A stretch of DNA of 64,000 bases from NCBI GenBank assembly GCA_902805885.1, contig CADCUM010000088.1, forward strand, positions 1-64,000, read 5' to 3'. Shown here piece by piece: positions 41,142 to 54,694 of this stretch; the first letter of the stretch is position 1, and each line of letters begins with the position of its first letter. Both the position numbers and the translations under genes were made by a program. The stretch comes from an uncultured Nocardioides sp. (lineage in GTDB: Bacteria; Actinomycetota; Actinomycetes; Propionibacteriales; Nocardioidaceae). The notes beneath the pieces were generated by a model. It made no database searches. It saw only the letters and a list, made by a program, of their open reading frames with translations, and was not told the DNA's origin.

Positions 41142-43151
41142 TCAGAGGCTCAACGGGTCGACCTGCACCCGCACGGGGTCGAGCTTGCGCGCGCTGCGGA
41201 GGCGTTGCAGCTCCAGGAGGGCCGCTGACAGCTGGGGCCCGCGGGACCGGGGGACGCGCAGCACGACCCGTTGCCCCTCCCCGGCAGGCACCGGGCCCAG
41301 GACCTCGGTCCCGTCGGGAAGGTCCATCAGCGTCAGCGCGTCGTCGAGCGAGCCGGGGTCCGCCGTGACCGTGGCGATGCGAGCGGCGGGCGGGAGGTGC
41401 GCGGCGGCGCGCTCGGTCATCTCCCGCTCGGCGAAGCCGCCGGGGTCCCACCGCACCAGGGCCTGCAGGGCCGGGTGCGCCGGGTCCCCCACCACGACCG
41501 CCCTGCCGCCCGGCGCGAGCAGGCCGATGGCGCCCGCCCACCGGCGTACGGCCTCCTCGTCGGCCCGCATGTCCTCACGGGCGAGGGTCAGCCACGTGTC
41601 GAGCAGCACCACCGCGGCGTAGCCGGCCTCGGCGACCGGCTCCGCGCCGACGGTCGCCACCACGATGGCGGGGGTGTCGGGGACCCCCGCGACGACGCGG
41701 TCGCCGCCCGAGCTGCGGACGGTGGTGCCCGGCACCATCCGGCCGAGCTCCTCCGCCGTTCGGGCCTCGCCACGCACGGGCGCACGCAGGCCACGGTGGC
41801 CGCACTCCGCGCACGACCAGGCGGGCTCGGCGGTCCCGCACCACCGGCAGTGAGGTGGAACGGTGGCCGAGACCAGCGCGAGCGGACCGGAGCACGTCCG
41901 GCACCGCGCCGGGGTGCGGCAGCGCTCGCAGGCCAGGGCGGGCGCGTAGCCGGCCCGGGGCGTCTGCACCAGCACCGGGCCACGGGTGAGACCGTCGCGG
42001 ATCGCCGCCACCGCCCGGTGCGGCAGCCGGGTGCCGACGGCGCGGTCCTCAGCCGGGACGACCTCGACGCGCGCCCGCGCCCGCAGCGTCGAGCGGTCCA
42101 TCGACAGCTCGTGGGCCCAGCCGGTGGCCAGCAGGTGCTGGGCCTCGGGGGTCCGTGCGTGCCCGCCCAGCAGGACGGCCGTGCCCTGGAGGTCGGCGCG
42201 CGTGAGCAGCACGTCGCGGACGTGGGGGTAGGGCGCCCGGGGCTCCGCGTGCAGGTCGTCGCCGTCGTCCCAGAGCACCACGAGGCCCAGGTCGTGCACC
42301 GGGGCGAACGCGGCCGAGCGGGTCCCGAGGACGACCCGGCTCGCCCCTCGCGACACCGCGAGGAAGTCGCGGTAGCGCGCTGCCGGTCCCGCCTCGGCCG
42401 TCAGCACCCGGTGGTGCCCCTCCCCCAGCGTGCTCGTCAGCGCCGCGTCGACCCGGGCCACGTCGCGCTGGTCGGGGACGCAGAGCAGGACCCCGCGGCC
42501 GGCGGCGTACGACGTGGCAGCGGCCGTGGCCAGCATGGCGGGCCAGTCGTCACCGGGGGCGGCACCCCACACCGCCCGCGGGCTCCCGCCGGTCGCCAGG
42601 TGGTGGAGGAACGCCTCGCCCCGCTCGACGACGGCCCATGCCCCCGCCGGTGGGGGCGGGGGCGTCGCAGGCGCTGCGGGCGTGGGCTGCTTCTCGGTCG
42701 TTGCGTGGCGAGGAGGCACCGCGAGTCGCAGCACGTCGGCGCGCGTGCCGGCGTACCGCTCCGCCACGCGGCGGGTGAGCTCCGCGACCTCGGGGGTCAG
42801 GACCGGCTCGGGGCTGACGACGCGACGCAGCGGCTGGAGGCGTCCGGTGTGGTCGGTGGTCTCGGCACGCTCGACGACGAAGCCGTCGACGTCCTGCCCC
42901 GCGAAGCGCACCTTGACGCGGGCGCCGGGGACGGCGGTCTCGGCCATCGCGACGGGCACGGCGTAGTCGAACGGCCGGTCGAGGTGGGCCAGCGGGAGGT
43001 CGACCAGCACCCGGGCGACGGGCGCCGCCGCGGCCGGCTCCCAGGCGGCCGCGTTGCGCTGCCGGGTCGCCCGCGCCCGCGCCTTGGCGTCGTCGACGGC
43101 CGCCCGCAGCCCCGGGAGCATCTCGGCCTCCGCGGCACCGTCTGCAGGCAT
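41142..43151 (-). CDS. priA: Primosomal protein N' homologue (actinobacterial PriA without helicase motifs)
   Basis: 669 residues. The N-terminal PriA DNA-binding domain is present (VLVDLPLAHLDRPFDYAVP, VKVRFAGQDVDGFVV), and the zinc-binding insert is intact with eight cysteines (CERCRTPARCRTC, CRWCGTAEPAWSCAEC). However, the Walker A position reads AAGRGVLLCVPD without GKT, and the DEXH position reads WDDGDD, so ATP-driven unwinding is unlikely. This is the known actinobacterial variant. The ATG at 43151 is inferred; CAGAAT lies 7 bases upstream. Confidence 0.9.
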   Translation of the reverse strand: MPADGAAEAEMLPGLRAAVDDAKARARATRQRNAAAWEPAAAAPVARVLVDLPLAHLDRPFDYAVPVAMAETAVPGARVKVRFAGQDVDGFVVERAETTDHTGRLQPLRRVVSPEPVLTPEVAELTRRVAERYAGTRADVLRLAVPPRHATTEKQPTPAAPATPPPPPAGAWAVVERGEAFLHHLATGGSPRAVWGAAPGDDWPAMLATAAATSYAAGRGVLLCVPDQRDVARVDAALTSTLGEGHHRVLTAEAGPAARYRDFLAVSRGASRVVLGTRSAAFAPVHDLGLVVLWDDGDDLHAEPRAPYPHVRDVLLTRADLQGTAVLLGGHARTPEAQHLLATGWAHELSMDRSTLRARARVEVVPAEDRAVGTRLPHRAVAAIRDGLTRGPVLVQTPRAGYAPALACERCRTPARCRTCSGPLALVSATVPPHCRWCGTAEPAWSCAECGHRGLRAPVRGEARTAEELGRMVPGTTVRSSGGDRVVAGVPDTPAIVVATVGAEPVAEAGYAAVVLLDTWLTLAREDMRADEEAVRRWAGAIGLLAPGGRAVVVGDPAHPALQALVRWDPGGFAEREMTERAAAHLPPAARIATVTADPGSLDDALTLMDLPDGTEVLGPVPAGEGQRVVLRVPRSRGPQLSAALLELQRLRSARKLDPVRVQVDPLSL

Positions 43152-43238
43152 GCCGGCGATTCTGTCAGCGGCCACCGACGTCACGACTTCGTGGGCGAGT
43201 CCTGCACATGGTGGCTGTTGCAACCCCCACAACGCGGC

Positions 43239-43266
43239 GAAGTCCCCGCATGTGCGGGGACTTCGA
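43239..43266 (-). terminator. 13-bp hairpin downstream of metK
   Basis: CGAAGTCCCCGCA and TGCGGGGACTTCG form a perfect stem with a TG centre, 22 bases past the metK stop. No T-run follows on the minus strand, so a Rho-independent terminator of the classic type is not assured; it could attenuate transcription into priA. Confidence 0.55.
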
Positions 43267-43287
43267 CAGGTGGACGACAGGAGTGGG

Positions 43288-44490
<1,203 letters not shown>

Positions 44491-44586
44491 GGTTGCTGAC
44501 TCACTATCTGCCGGGGATCGGTGCATGTTGCGGGGCGTCGGCTCCACCGACACGTTATCCGGCGCCCAGCATCCAAGACGGACGTC

Positions 44587-45822
44587 TCAGAGGGCGAATC
44601 GCCGCAGGACCTCGTCCCAGATCACGTGGGACAGGGCGGTCTTGCTGCCACGAGGCACGTCCACCGAGGTGCCGTCGGCCCGCAGGATCACCGCCTCGTT
44701 CTGGTCGCTGCCGAAGACCGCACCGCCGCCGACGTCGTTGACGACGAGGAGGTCGCAGCCCTTGCGGGCGAGCTTGGCGCGGGCCAGGTCGAGCACGCTG
44801 CCGGTCTCGTCGCCGGTCTCCGCCGCGAACCCGACCACCACCGCGCCCTCGCGGGACCGGTCGCGGGAGATCTCGGCCAGCACGTCGGGGTTCTGCGCGA
44901 GCTCGATCACCGGGGAGGAGCCGTCCTGGGCCTTCTTGATCTTGGCGTCGCTGACGCTGGTGGGGCGGAAGTCCGCCGGGGCAGCCGCCATGACGACGGC
45001 GTCGGCGGTGGGCGTGGCAGCCAGCACGGCGTCGCGCAGCTCGGCGGTGGTCTCCACGCGTACGACGTGGACGCCGGCGGGGTCGGGCAGGGAGACGTTG
45101 GCGCTGACGAGCGTGACGTGCGCGCCGCGGGACGCGGCCGCCCGGGCCAGGGCGTAGCCCTGGAGGCCCGAGGACCGGTTGCCGAGGAAGCGGACCGGGT
45201 CGAGGTACTCGCGGGTGCCGCCGGCCGAGACCACGACCTTGCGGCCGGCGAGGTCGGCGCCGCCTGCCCCCCGGGCCAGCACGCCGACGGCCACCTCGAA
45301 GATCTCGGCGGGCTCGGGCAGTCGGCCGCGCCCGGTGTCAGCGCCGGTGAGCCGGCCCACGGCCGGCTCGAGCACGACGACGCCGCGATCTCGCAGCGTC
45401 GAGACGTTGGCCTGGGTCGCGGGGTGCTCCCACATCTCGGTGTGCATGGCCGGCGCCATGACGACCGGGCAGCGCGCGGTGAGCAGGGTGTTGGTCAGCA
45501 GGTCGTCGGCGAGGCCGTGGGCGGCGCGCGCGAGGAGGTCGGCCGTCGCGGGCGCGACCACCACGAGGTCGGCGGACTGCCCGATGCGCACGTGCGGCAC
45601 CTCGTGGACGTCGCTCCACACGCCGGTGGCGACCGGCTTGCCCGACAGGGCGGCCCAGGTGGGCGCACCGACGAACTCCAGCGCGGCAGCGGTCGGCACG
45701 ACCGTCACGTCGTGCCCCGACTCGGTGAACCGGCGGAGCAGCTCGCAGGCCTTGTAGGCAGCGATTCCGCCGGACACGCCCAGGACGACGCGGCCGGCAC
45801 CCGAGCCCACCGGCCCGTTCAC
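44587..45822 (-). CDS. coaBC: Bifunctional phosphopantothenoylcysteine decarboxylase / phosphopantothenate-cysteine ligase
   Basis: Two consecutive steps of coenzyme A synthesis. 411 residues. CoaC (about 1-190): GVSGGIAAYKACELLRR, ATADLLARAAHGLADDLLTN, and the PAMHTEMWEHPATQ flavoprotein motif. CoaB (about 200-411): VVSAGGTREYLDPVRFLGNRSSG and MAAAPADFRPT, AxKIKK-type lysines. GTG start 13 bases after rpoZ. Confidence 0.96.
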   Translation of the reverse strand: MNGPVGSGAGRVVLGVSGGIAAYKACELLRRFTESGHDVTVVPTAAALEFVGAPTWAALSGKPVATGVWSDVHEVPHVRIGQSADLVVVAPATADLLARAAHGLADDLLTNTLLTARCPVVMAPAMHTEMWEHPATQANVSTLRDRGVVVLEPAVGRLTGADTGRGRLPEPAEIFEVAVGVLARGAGGADLAGRKVVVSAGGTREYLDPVRFLGNRSSGLQGYALARAAASRGAHVTLVSANVSLPDPAGVHVVRVETTAELRDAVLAATPTADAVVMAAAPADFRPTSVSDAKIKKAQDGSSPVIELAQNPDVLAEISRDRSREGAVVVGFAAETGDETGSVLDLARAKLARKGCDLLVVNDVGGGAVFGSDQNEAVILRADGTSVDVPRGSKTALSHVIWDEVLRRFAL

Positions 45823-45835
45823 CCCGCGGCTCGGT

Positions 45836-46159
45836 TCACTCGGCCGTGGTGGCGGCCTGCTCCGCGGCAGCGGCCTCGGCGGCGGCCGCCTCGGCGACCG
45901 GGTCGATGTCCTCGCAGGTCAGCAGGTCCTCGTTGATCTCGCGCAGCGCGATCGACAGGGGCTTCTCCTGCACGTGGGTGTCGACGAGCGGGCCGACGTA
46001 CTCGAGGAGGCCCTCGCCGAGCTGGGAGTAGTAGGCGTTGATCTGGCGGGCACGCTTGGCGCTGTAGAGGACGAGCTTGTACTTGCTGTCGGTCTTGCCG
46101 AGCAGGTCGTCGATCGAGGGGTTGGTGACGCCCTCGGCGGCGATGGTGGGAGAAGCCAC
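45836..46159 (-). CDS. rpoZ: RNA polymerase omega subunit
   Basis: 107 residues. [32 protein letters not shown] is the conserved omega core that clamps the beta-prime C-terminus; the last 20 residues are Ala/Glu-rich. Between gmk and coaBC as in most actinobacteria. Confidence 0.96.
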   Translation of the reverse strand: MASPTIAAEGVTNPSIDDLLGKTDSKYKLVLYSAKRARQINAYYSQLGEGLLEYVGPLVDTHVQEKPLSIALREINEDLLTCEDIDPVAEAAAAEAAAAEQAATTAE

Positions 46160-46174
46160 GGTGTTGGTGCCTCG

Positions 46175-46792
46175 CTAGTCAGATCGGGTGGAGCCGGGTC
46201 CAACCATCAAGGCTACCAACTCCTCGGCGGCAGCGTGAACTTCGTGGTTGACGATGGTCACGTCGAACTCGCTCTCCGCGGCCAGCTCCTCGCGCGCGGT
46301 CTCGAGGCGGCGCTCGCGCTCGGCCTCGCTCTCGGTCCCCCGGCCGACCAGCCGGCGGACGAGCTCGTCCCAGGACGGCGGCTTGAGGAACACGAACAGC
46401 GCCTCGGGCATCGTGCCGCGGACCTGGCGTGCTCCCTGGAGGTCGATCTCGAGCATCGCCGGGTGGCCCGAGGCCAGGGCGAGGTCGACCGGGCCGCGCG
46501 GCGTGCCGTAGCGCGCGGACTTGTGGACGACCGCCCACTCCAGCAGGTCCCCACGCGCGACCATGGCGTCGAACTCGTCGTCGGAGACGAACCAGTAGTG
46601 GACGCCGTTCTCCTCGCCGGGTCGGGGGCGACGCGTGGTGGCGGAGACGGAGACCCAGACCTCGGGATGCGTACGGCGCACCTCGGCCGCGACGGTGCCC
46701 TTGCCGACGGCGGTGGGCCCGGCCAGGACGATCAGGCGGGAGCGTGCTGGGCGGTGCCCGGACTCGGGAGGAGTGTCAGCGGCTCCGGTCAC
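46175..46792 (-). CDS. gmk: Guanylate kinase
   Basis: Phosphorylates GMP to GDP. 205 residues with P-loop [15 protein letters not shown]-binding [22 protein letters not shown] and [12 protein letters not shown]. The P-loop Ala-Val replaces the usual Ser-Gly variant, still allowed in GMP kinases. GTG at 46792 overlaps the mihF stop by four bases. Confidence 0.96.
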   Translation of the reverse strand: MTGAADTPPESGHRPARSRLIVLAGPTAVGKGTVAAEVRRTHPEVWVSVSATTRRPRPGEENGVHYWFVSDDEFDAMVARGDLLEWAVVHKSARYGTPRGPVDLALASGHPAMLEIDLQGARQVRGTMPEALFVFLKPPSWDELVRRLVGRGTESEAERERRLETAREELAAESEFDVTIVNHEVHAAAEELVALMVGPGSTRSD

Positions 46793-47112
46793 GGGGCGTC
46801 GGGGCCGAACTCGCGCTCGAGCGCAGCGACCTGCTTGACGCCGAGGCCGCGCACCCGGCGGCTCTCCGCGATCCCGAGGCGGTCCATGACCTGCCGGGCC
46901 CGCACCTTGCCGAGCCCGGGGAGCGACTGCAGCAGCTCGACCACGCGCATCTTGCCGATGACCTCGTTCTCCTGGCCCTCGCGGAGCACGTCCACGATCG
47001 ACGCGCCGGAGTTCTTGAGCCGGTTCTTCACCTCGGCACGCTCTCGGCGGGAGGCAGCGGCCTTGTCGAGCGCCGCCTGGCGCTGCTCGGGCGTGAGAGG
47101 GGGCAGGGCCAC
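46789..47112 (-). CDS. mihF: Integration host factor, actinobacterial type
   Basis: Nucleoid protein specific to actinobacteria, binding and bending DNA without sequence homology to E. coli IHF. 107 residues: a long N-terminal helix ([30 protein letters not shown]) and a helix-hairpin-helix domain [35 protein letters not shown] at 47112, AAGGA seven bases upstream. First gene of the operon. Confidence 0.96.
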   Translation of the reverse strand: MALPPLTPEQRQAALDKAAASRRERAEVKNRLKNSGASIVDVLREGQENEVIGKMRVVELLQSLPGLGKVRARQVMDRLGIAESRRVRGLGVKQVAALEREFGPDAP

Positions 47113-47148
47113 GAATCGGTCCTTCTGGTGGGTGCGGAGGTCCGGGTC

Positions 47149-47178
47149 AATCTAGTCAGAACGCCGCTGGGCAGGCAA
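47149..47178 (-). promoter_or_regulatory. mihF operon promoter
   Basis: Minus strand: -35 TTGCCT (47178-47173), 18-base spacer, -10 TAGATT (47154-47149). The expected leader to mihF is about 30 bases. It probably drives mihF-gmk-rpoZ-coaBC-metK. Confidence 0.6.
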
Positions 47179-47266
47179 TCGAGGGGGGCAGAGCGAGGCA
47201 GGTGGAGAGCCGGGCAACCAGCCCGACCGGAAGCCACCCCGGCCCCACCCCACCAGGACCGCCCCA

Positions 47267-47743
47267 CTACCTCGACAACGGAGTGCCGCACACGTCGAGC
47301 GCGTGCTGCTCGACGCGGGCCATCGCGGCCACCGTCTCCTCGCTCCCCAGCTCGCGCGCGGCGCGCTCGATGGCCGCGAGGTCCTCCTCGGGGAGGTCGG
47401 TGGGCGGGTCGGCGGCGTCGTACTCCTCCGGATCGACCCCCGTCTCCTCGAGGACGGCCTGCAGGCCCTCGAGGGACTCCACGACGCGGTCCCAGTCGGC
47501 GTCGATGTCCCGGGGCGCGTCCTGCGCCAGCTCGCGGTAGGGCGGCAGCGCCTCCAGCAACGAACCGGGGTCCTCCGCAGCGGCGATCTCGCTCAGCGTC
47601 TCCTGCTGGTCAGCCACCGTCTCGCAGTAGTCGGCCTGCGGCTCCGGCACGGCCTCGGGGTCGCGCGAGCACGCGGAGCCCACCGAGACGGCCAGGAGCA
47701 GCGCCGGGGCCGACCGGAGCACCCGGGACCGTCGGGAGCTCAC
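47267..47743 (-). CDS. Small lipoprotein
   Basis: 158 residues. A basic start, a hydrophobic run (APALLLAVSVG) and the lipobox VGSAC give a lipid-anchored, exported protein. The mature part is acidic and helical, with one Cys near residue 37 and one near the C-terminus that may pair. Function unknown. GTG at 47743 overlaps the pyrF stop (GTGA), so it rides on the pyr operon. Confidence 0.78.
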   Translation of the reverse strand: MSSRRSRVLRSAPALLLAVSVGSACSRDPEAVPEPQADYCETVADQQETLSEIAAAEDPGSLLEALPPYRELAQDAPRDIDADWDRVVESLEGLQAVLEETGVDPEEYDAADPPTDLPEEDLAAIERAARELGSEETVAAMARVEQHALDVCGTPLSR

Positions 47744-48567
47744 GCGTCCAGCCCGGCGACCGCGTCGACCACCCGGCGGGCCGCGTCCGCCAGGGCCCGG
47801 GGGTCGGGGCCGGCCCGGAGCACGTCGCGGCTGGAGCTGGGGAGCACGAGGCGTACGGCGGCGCCGAAGATGCGCCGCAGGTCCGCCACGGTGCCTCCCT
47901 GCGCGCCGTACCCGGGCACGAGCAGCGGTCCGTTGACCTCGAGGTCCTCGACGGTCCCGCCGATGGTGGCGCCGACCACCGCGCCGAACGAGCCCATCGG
48001 CTCCGCACCCTCGTTGAGCCGGCGCAGGTGGTCCAGGACGGTGCCCGCCACGGTGCCGCCGTCGGTCCGCGCGTGCTGGACCTCGGGCCCCTCCTTGTTG
48101 GAGGTCAGCGCCAGGACGAAGAGCCCCGCGCCGTGCGTCCGTGCGGCGTCCACCATCGGCTGCAGGCTGCCGAACCCGAGGTAGGGGCTCACCGTCACGG
48201 CGTCGCTGGCCAGCGGGCTCCGCGGGTCGAGGTAGGCGTCGGCGTAGGCCTGGCTGGTGGAGCCGATGTCGCCGCGCTTGACGTCGAGCAGCACCAGCGC
48301 GCCGGCTGCGCGCGACTCGGCGACCACCCGCTCGAGCACCGCGACCCCGCGGCTGCCGAACCGCTCGAAGAAGGCGCTCTGCGGCTTCACGACGGCGACG
48401 ACCGGGGCGACGGCCTCGACGACGGTGAGCGCGAACGCCTCCAGGCCCGCCACGTCGTCGGCCAGTCCCCACTCGGCCAGCAGGGCGGCGTGGGGGTCGA
48501 CGCCGACGCAGAACCGGCCGCGGTCGGCGGTGGCGGCAGCCAGGCGGGCGCCGAAGGTGGTGGTCAT
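47740..48567 (-). CDS. pyrF: Orotidine 5'-phosphate decarboxylase (type 2)
   Basis: Last step to UMP. 275 residues, the longer group found in actinobacteria. The catalytic Lys-Asp-Lys array is in VLLDVKRGDIGSTSQAYADAYL; CVGVDPHAALLAEWGL and VPGYGAQGGT are also typical. ATG at 48567 overlaps the DHOD-like gene's stop by four bases. Confidence 0.96.
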   Translation of the reverse strand: MTTTFGARLAAATADRGRFCVGVDPHAALLAEWGLADDVAGLEAFALTVVEAVAPVVAVVKPQSAFFERFGSRGVAVLERVVAESRAAGALVLLDVKRGDIGSTSQAYADAYLDPRSPLASDAVTVSPYLGFGSLQPMVDAARTHGAGLFVLALTSNKEGPEVQHARTDGGTVAGTVLDHLRRLNEGAEPMGSFGAVVGATIGGTVEDLEVNGPLLVPGYGAQGGTVADLRRIFGAAVRLVLPSSSRDVLRAGPDPRALADAARRVVDAVAGLDA

Positions 48568-49403
48568 GGGCCCTCCTGGGCTGGGGTCAGCTGAACCCTC
48601 AGGCGGGACAGCGTGGTGGGGTCGTGCAGCAGGGCGGTGCCGACCTGGACGGAGACGGCACCGGCGTCGAGGAACATCCTGGCCGTGGCGAGGTCGCGGA
48701 CGCCGCCGCACGCGACCACCGGCACCTCCGGCAGCGCGGCGGTCACCGCGGCCACGCACCGGAGCGCGACGGGAGCCACCGCCGGTCCGCTGAGCCCGCC
48801 GGGACGTCCGTCCGGCATCGCGGCGGGCACGGCGTTGCCGACCGTGACCGCGCTGGCCCCCGCCTCGTGGCACGAGCGCGCCGACTCCACCACGCGGGAC
48901 ACGTCGGGCCGCAGCTTGGCCAGCACGGGCCGGTCGGTCGGGAACTCGCGCCGGACCGCGGCCACGACGCTGGCGGCGTGGTAGGCCTCCCGGACCTCGA
49001 ACAGGCCTGCGCCGACCTCGTCGGGAGCCCCCACGTTCACCTCCAGCCCGGCCACGCCGGGGGCCCGGCTCAGCCGGCGGGCGAGGTCGGCGTACTCCCC
49101 CAGCGTCGCGCCGGCGATCGACACGTGGACGCGGACACCCGCACGGACCAGCCACGGCAGCTCGATGGCGAGGAAGTGCTCGAGCCCCGGGTTGGGCAGC
49201 CCCACGGCGTTCACGATGCCGCCGGGCACCTCGACCACGCGCGGGGAGGCACCGCCGGCTCGGGGGTCGAGCGTGATGGACCGGGTCACCAGGTCCAGGC
49301 CCTCGAGGTCGACGTACGGCGCCAGCTCGCGCCCGGTGCCGCCGCACCCCGAGGCCACCATGACCGGGCCGGGGACCCGCGCGCCCGTCCGCGGTCTGCT
49401 CAC
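48564..49403 (-). CDS. Dihydroorotate dehydrogenase class 1B-like (PyrD catalytic-subunit homologue), active-site Cys absent
   Basis: 279-residue FMN-binding TIM barrel, translated in overlap with pyrK. It keeps GIVNAVGLPNPG, LAKLRPDV and ACGGVRDLATARMFLDAGA. But the loop that in class 1B enzymes reads NxSCPN reads NVGAPD (residues 123-128): the catalytic cysteine is alanine. The FMN-contacting Lys in the VTK segment is Arg41. A genuine class 2 enzyme is encoded two genes upstream. It may be a redox partner of PyrK, act on another substrate, or be inactive; family membership is sure, function is not. Confidence 0.8.
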   Translation of the reverse strand: MSRPRTGARVPGPVMVASGCGGTGRELAPYVDLEGLDLVTRSITLDPRAGGASPRVVEVPGGIVNAVGLPNPGLEHFLAIELPWLVRAGVRVHVSIAGATLGEYADLARRLSRAPGVAGLEVNVGAPDEVGAGLFEVREAYHAASVVAAVRREFPTDRPVLAKLRPDVSRVVESARSCHEAGASAVTVGNAVPAAMPDGRPGGLSGPAVAPVALRCVAAVTAALPEVPVVACGGVRDLATARMFLDAGAVSVQVGTALLHDPTTLSRLRVQLTPAQEGP

Positions 49404-50209
49404 AGCTCCGCCCACCGCACGCGGTCGCCCCGCACCACCGGACCCTCGGTGCAGGCGCGGACGACGCGCGCGACGCCGTCCTCCCCCAGCACGGGGAGCG
49501 GGCAGCCGTGGCAGAGCCCGGTGCCGCACGGCGTGGGGACCTCGAGGGCGACCTGGCTCCACGCCCCGGCCTGCTCGGCCGCGACGGCCACGGCGCGGAC
49601 GACCTCGGTGGCCCCGGCGGCGTAGACGACGTCGGCGCCGCTGCGCTCGACGAGCTCGCCGATGGTGCCGGGCACGGTGCCGCGCCGGCCCACGGAGCCG
49701 TCGGCGGTGAGCACGGTGACGGCGCGCACCGACCGGCGCGCCTCCAGGGCCGACAGCAGGTGCGCCTCGTCTGGTGCGGAGACGACCAGCGAGACCGTCG
49801 AGCCCCGCTCGCGGAGCCGCTCCGCGAGCGGGAAGAGGGGCGCGACGCCGTACCCGTCACCGACGAGCAGGCAGGACACCGGCTCCTTGGGCAGGGCGAA
49901 CGGCCGGCCGAGGGGCCCGGTGAGCGGGACGCGCGCCCCGACCGGCATCGCGGCGAGCCGCCGGGTGCCCTCGCCCCGCGGCTCGATCACGACGTCGAGG
50001 GTGGGCCCGTAGGCGCCGACCTGGCGCACCCGGTGGACCCAGAGGGAGCGGCGGACGGTCCGGTCCTGGACGGAGAGGGCGACGAAGCTCCCCGCGCGGA
50101 ACCGCTCGGGCACCCCGGGCGCCGCCAGGGTGAGGTGGCGGTAGGCACCCACCTTCTTGGTGGCGACGACCTCGGCGTCGACGTGCACCGGCCCGCGAGG
50201 CTCGCTCAC
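49400..50209 (-). CDS. pyrK: DHOD electron-transfer subunit PyrK-like (FAD/2Fe-2S reductase)
   Basis: 269 residues, ferredoxin reductase-type. FAD-binding barrel with FRAGSFVALSVQ and VRRSLWVHRV; NAD-domain with LLVGDGYGVAPLFPLA; 2Fe-2S cysteines in PTPCGTGLCHGCPLP and VRACTEGP. Usually passes electrons from class 1B DHOD to NAD. Its apparent partner here lacks the catalytic Cys, so its present role is uncertain. GTG start at 50209, 6 bases after pyrD. Confidence 0.88.
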   Translation of the reverse strand: MSEPRGPVHVDAEVVATKKVGAYRHLTLAAPGVPERFRAGSFVALSVQDRTVRRSLWVHRVRQVGAYGPTLDVVIEPRGEGTRRLAAMPVGARVPLTGPLGRPFALPKEPVSCLLVGDGYGVAPLFPLAERLRERGSTVSLVVSAPDEAHLLSALEARRSVRAVTVLTADGSVGRRGTVPGTIGELVERSGADVVYAAGATEVVRAVAVAAEQAGAWSQVALEVPTPCGTGLCHGCPLPVLGEDGVARVVRACTEGPVVRGDRVRWAEL

Positions 50210-50215
50210 GTGTCC

Positions 50216-51300
50216 TCACCCACCCTGCGCGAGCCCCCGGACGATGCGACGAGGCCACAGCGGACCGCCGTAGACGAACGCGGTGTAGGCCTGCACCAGG
50301 TCGGCGCCGGCGGAGATCCGCCGGCGGGCGTCCTCGGCGGTGGTGATGCCGCCGACCCCGACCAGCGCGAGGTCACGACCGACCCGCCCCCGCAGCATGC
50401 GCAGCACCTCCTCGGAGCGGGCCGTGAGCGGACGTCCGCTGAGGCCACCCGCCCCGATCTCGGCGACCGTCTCGGGCGGCGTCGCGAGGCCGTCCCGGCC
50501 GATGGTGGTGTTGGTCGCGATGATGCCGTCGAGGTCGGTCGCCCGCGCGAGGTCCGCCACCGCGAGCACGTCCTCGTCGCTGAGGTCCGGAGCGATCTTG
50601 ACCAGCAGCGGCACGCGACGGTGCGGTGAGACCTCGTCGGCGCGCCGGCGTACGGCGTCCAGCAGGGGCTGCAGCTTCTCGACCGCCTGCAGGTCCCGCA
50701 GCCCCGGGGTGTTGGGCGACGAGACGTTGACCACGAGGTAGTCGGCGTGCGGCGCGAGCAGCCCGGTGGACTTCTCGTAGTCGCGGACCGCGTCGTCCTC
50801 CGCGACGACCTTGGTCTTGCCGATGTTGACGCCGAGGATCGGGGCGGGGGCGCCGGTCGAGGCCGTGAAGCCGTTGCGACTAGCGGCCCGCCGGTGGCGG
50901 TCCTGGTGGCCCGAGCGCCAGGCGGTCAGCCGCTGCGCGACCACCTCGGCCCCGTCGTTGTTGAAGCCCATCCGGTTGACGATCGCCCGGTCCTGCGGCA
51001 GCCGGAACAGCCGCGGCGCGGGGTTGCCGGGCTGGGCCTCGCCGGTGACGGTGCCCACCTCGACGTGCCCGAAGCCCAGCGCGGCGAGCCCGTCGATGCC
51101 GACCGCGTTCTTGTCGAAGCCGGCGGCGAGCCCGAGGGGGTGCGGGAAGGTGATGCCGAGGACCTGGACCGGCAGCGACGGCACGGACACCAGCCGCCCG
51201 GTCGCCGGCCGTCCCGCGCGGATCGCACGGAACGCGGCGTGGTGGGCGCGCTCGGGGTCGACCCGGGTGAGGACCCGGTCGAAGACGACGTCGTAGGCCG

Positions 51301-51304
<4 letters not shown>
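50216..51304 (-). CDS. pyrD: Dihydroorotate dehydrogenase (quinone), class 2
   Basis: Membrane-associated class 2 enzyme feeding electrons to quinone. 362 residues; the N-terminal amphipathic helices ([26 protein letters not shown]), [30 protein letters not shown], the class 2 catalytic serine in [11 protein letters not shown], and [33 protein letters not shown] are all normal. About 20 extra polar residues (around 130-150, [15 protein letters not shown]) precede [12 protein letters not shown] start overlaps the carB stop. Confidence 0.95.
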
Positions 51305-54693
<3,389 letters not shown>

Positions 54694-54694
54694 C

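Noticed and set aside
43239-43266. Hairpin with CCCCGC/GCGGGG arms resembling a type I-E CRISPR repeat
   Set aside because: Only one copy is present and there are no spacers or cas genes; it follows metK like a terminator.
44491-44586. Possible SAM riboswitch before metK
   Set aside because: The 96-base gap lacks the conserved cores of the SAM riboswitch classes I know; metK may simply be read from the mihF promoter.
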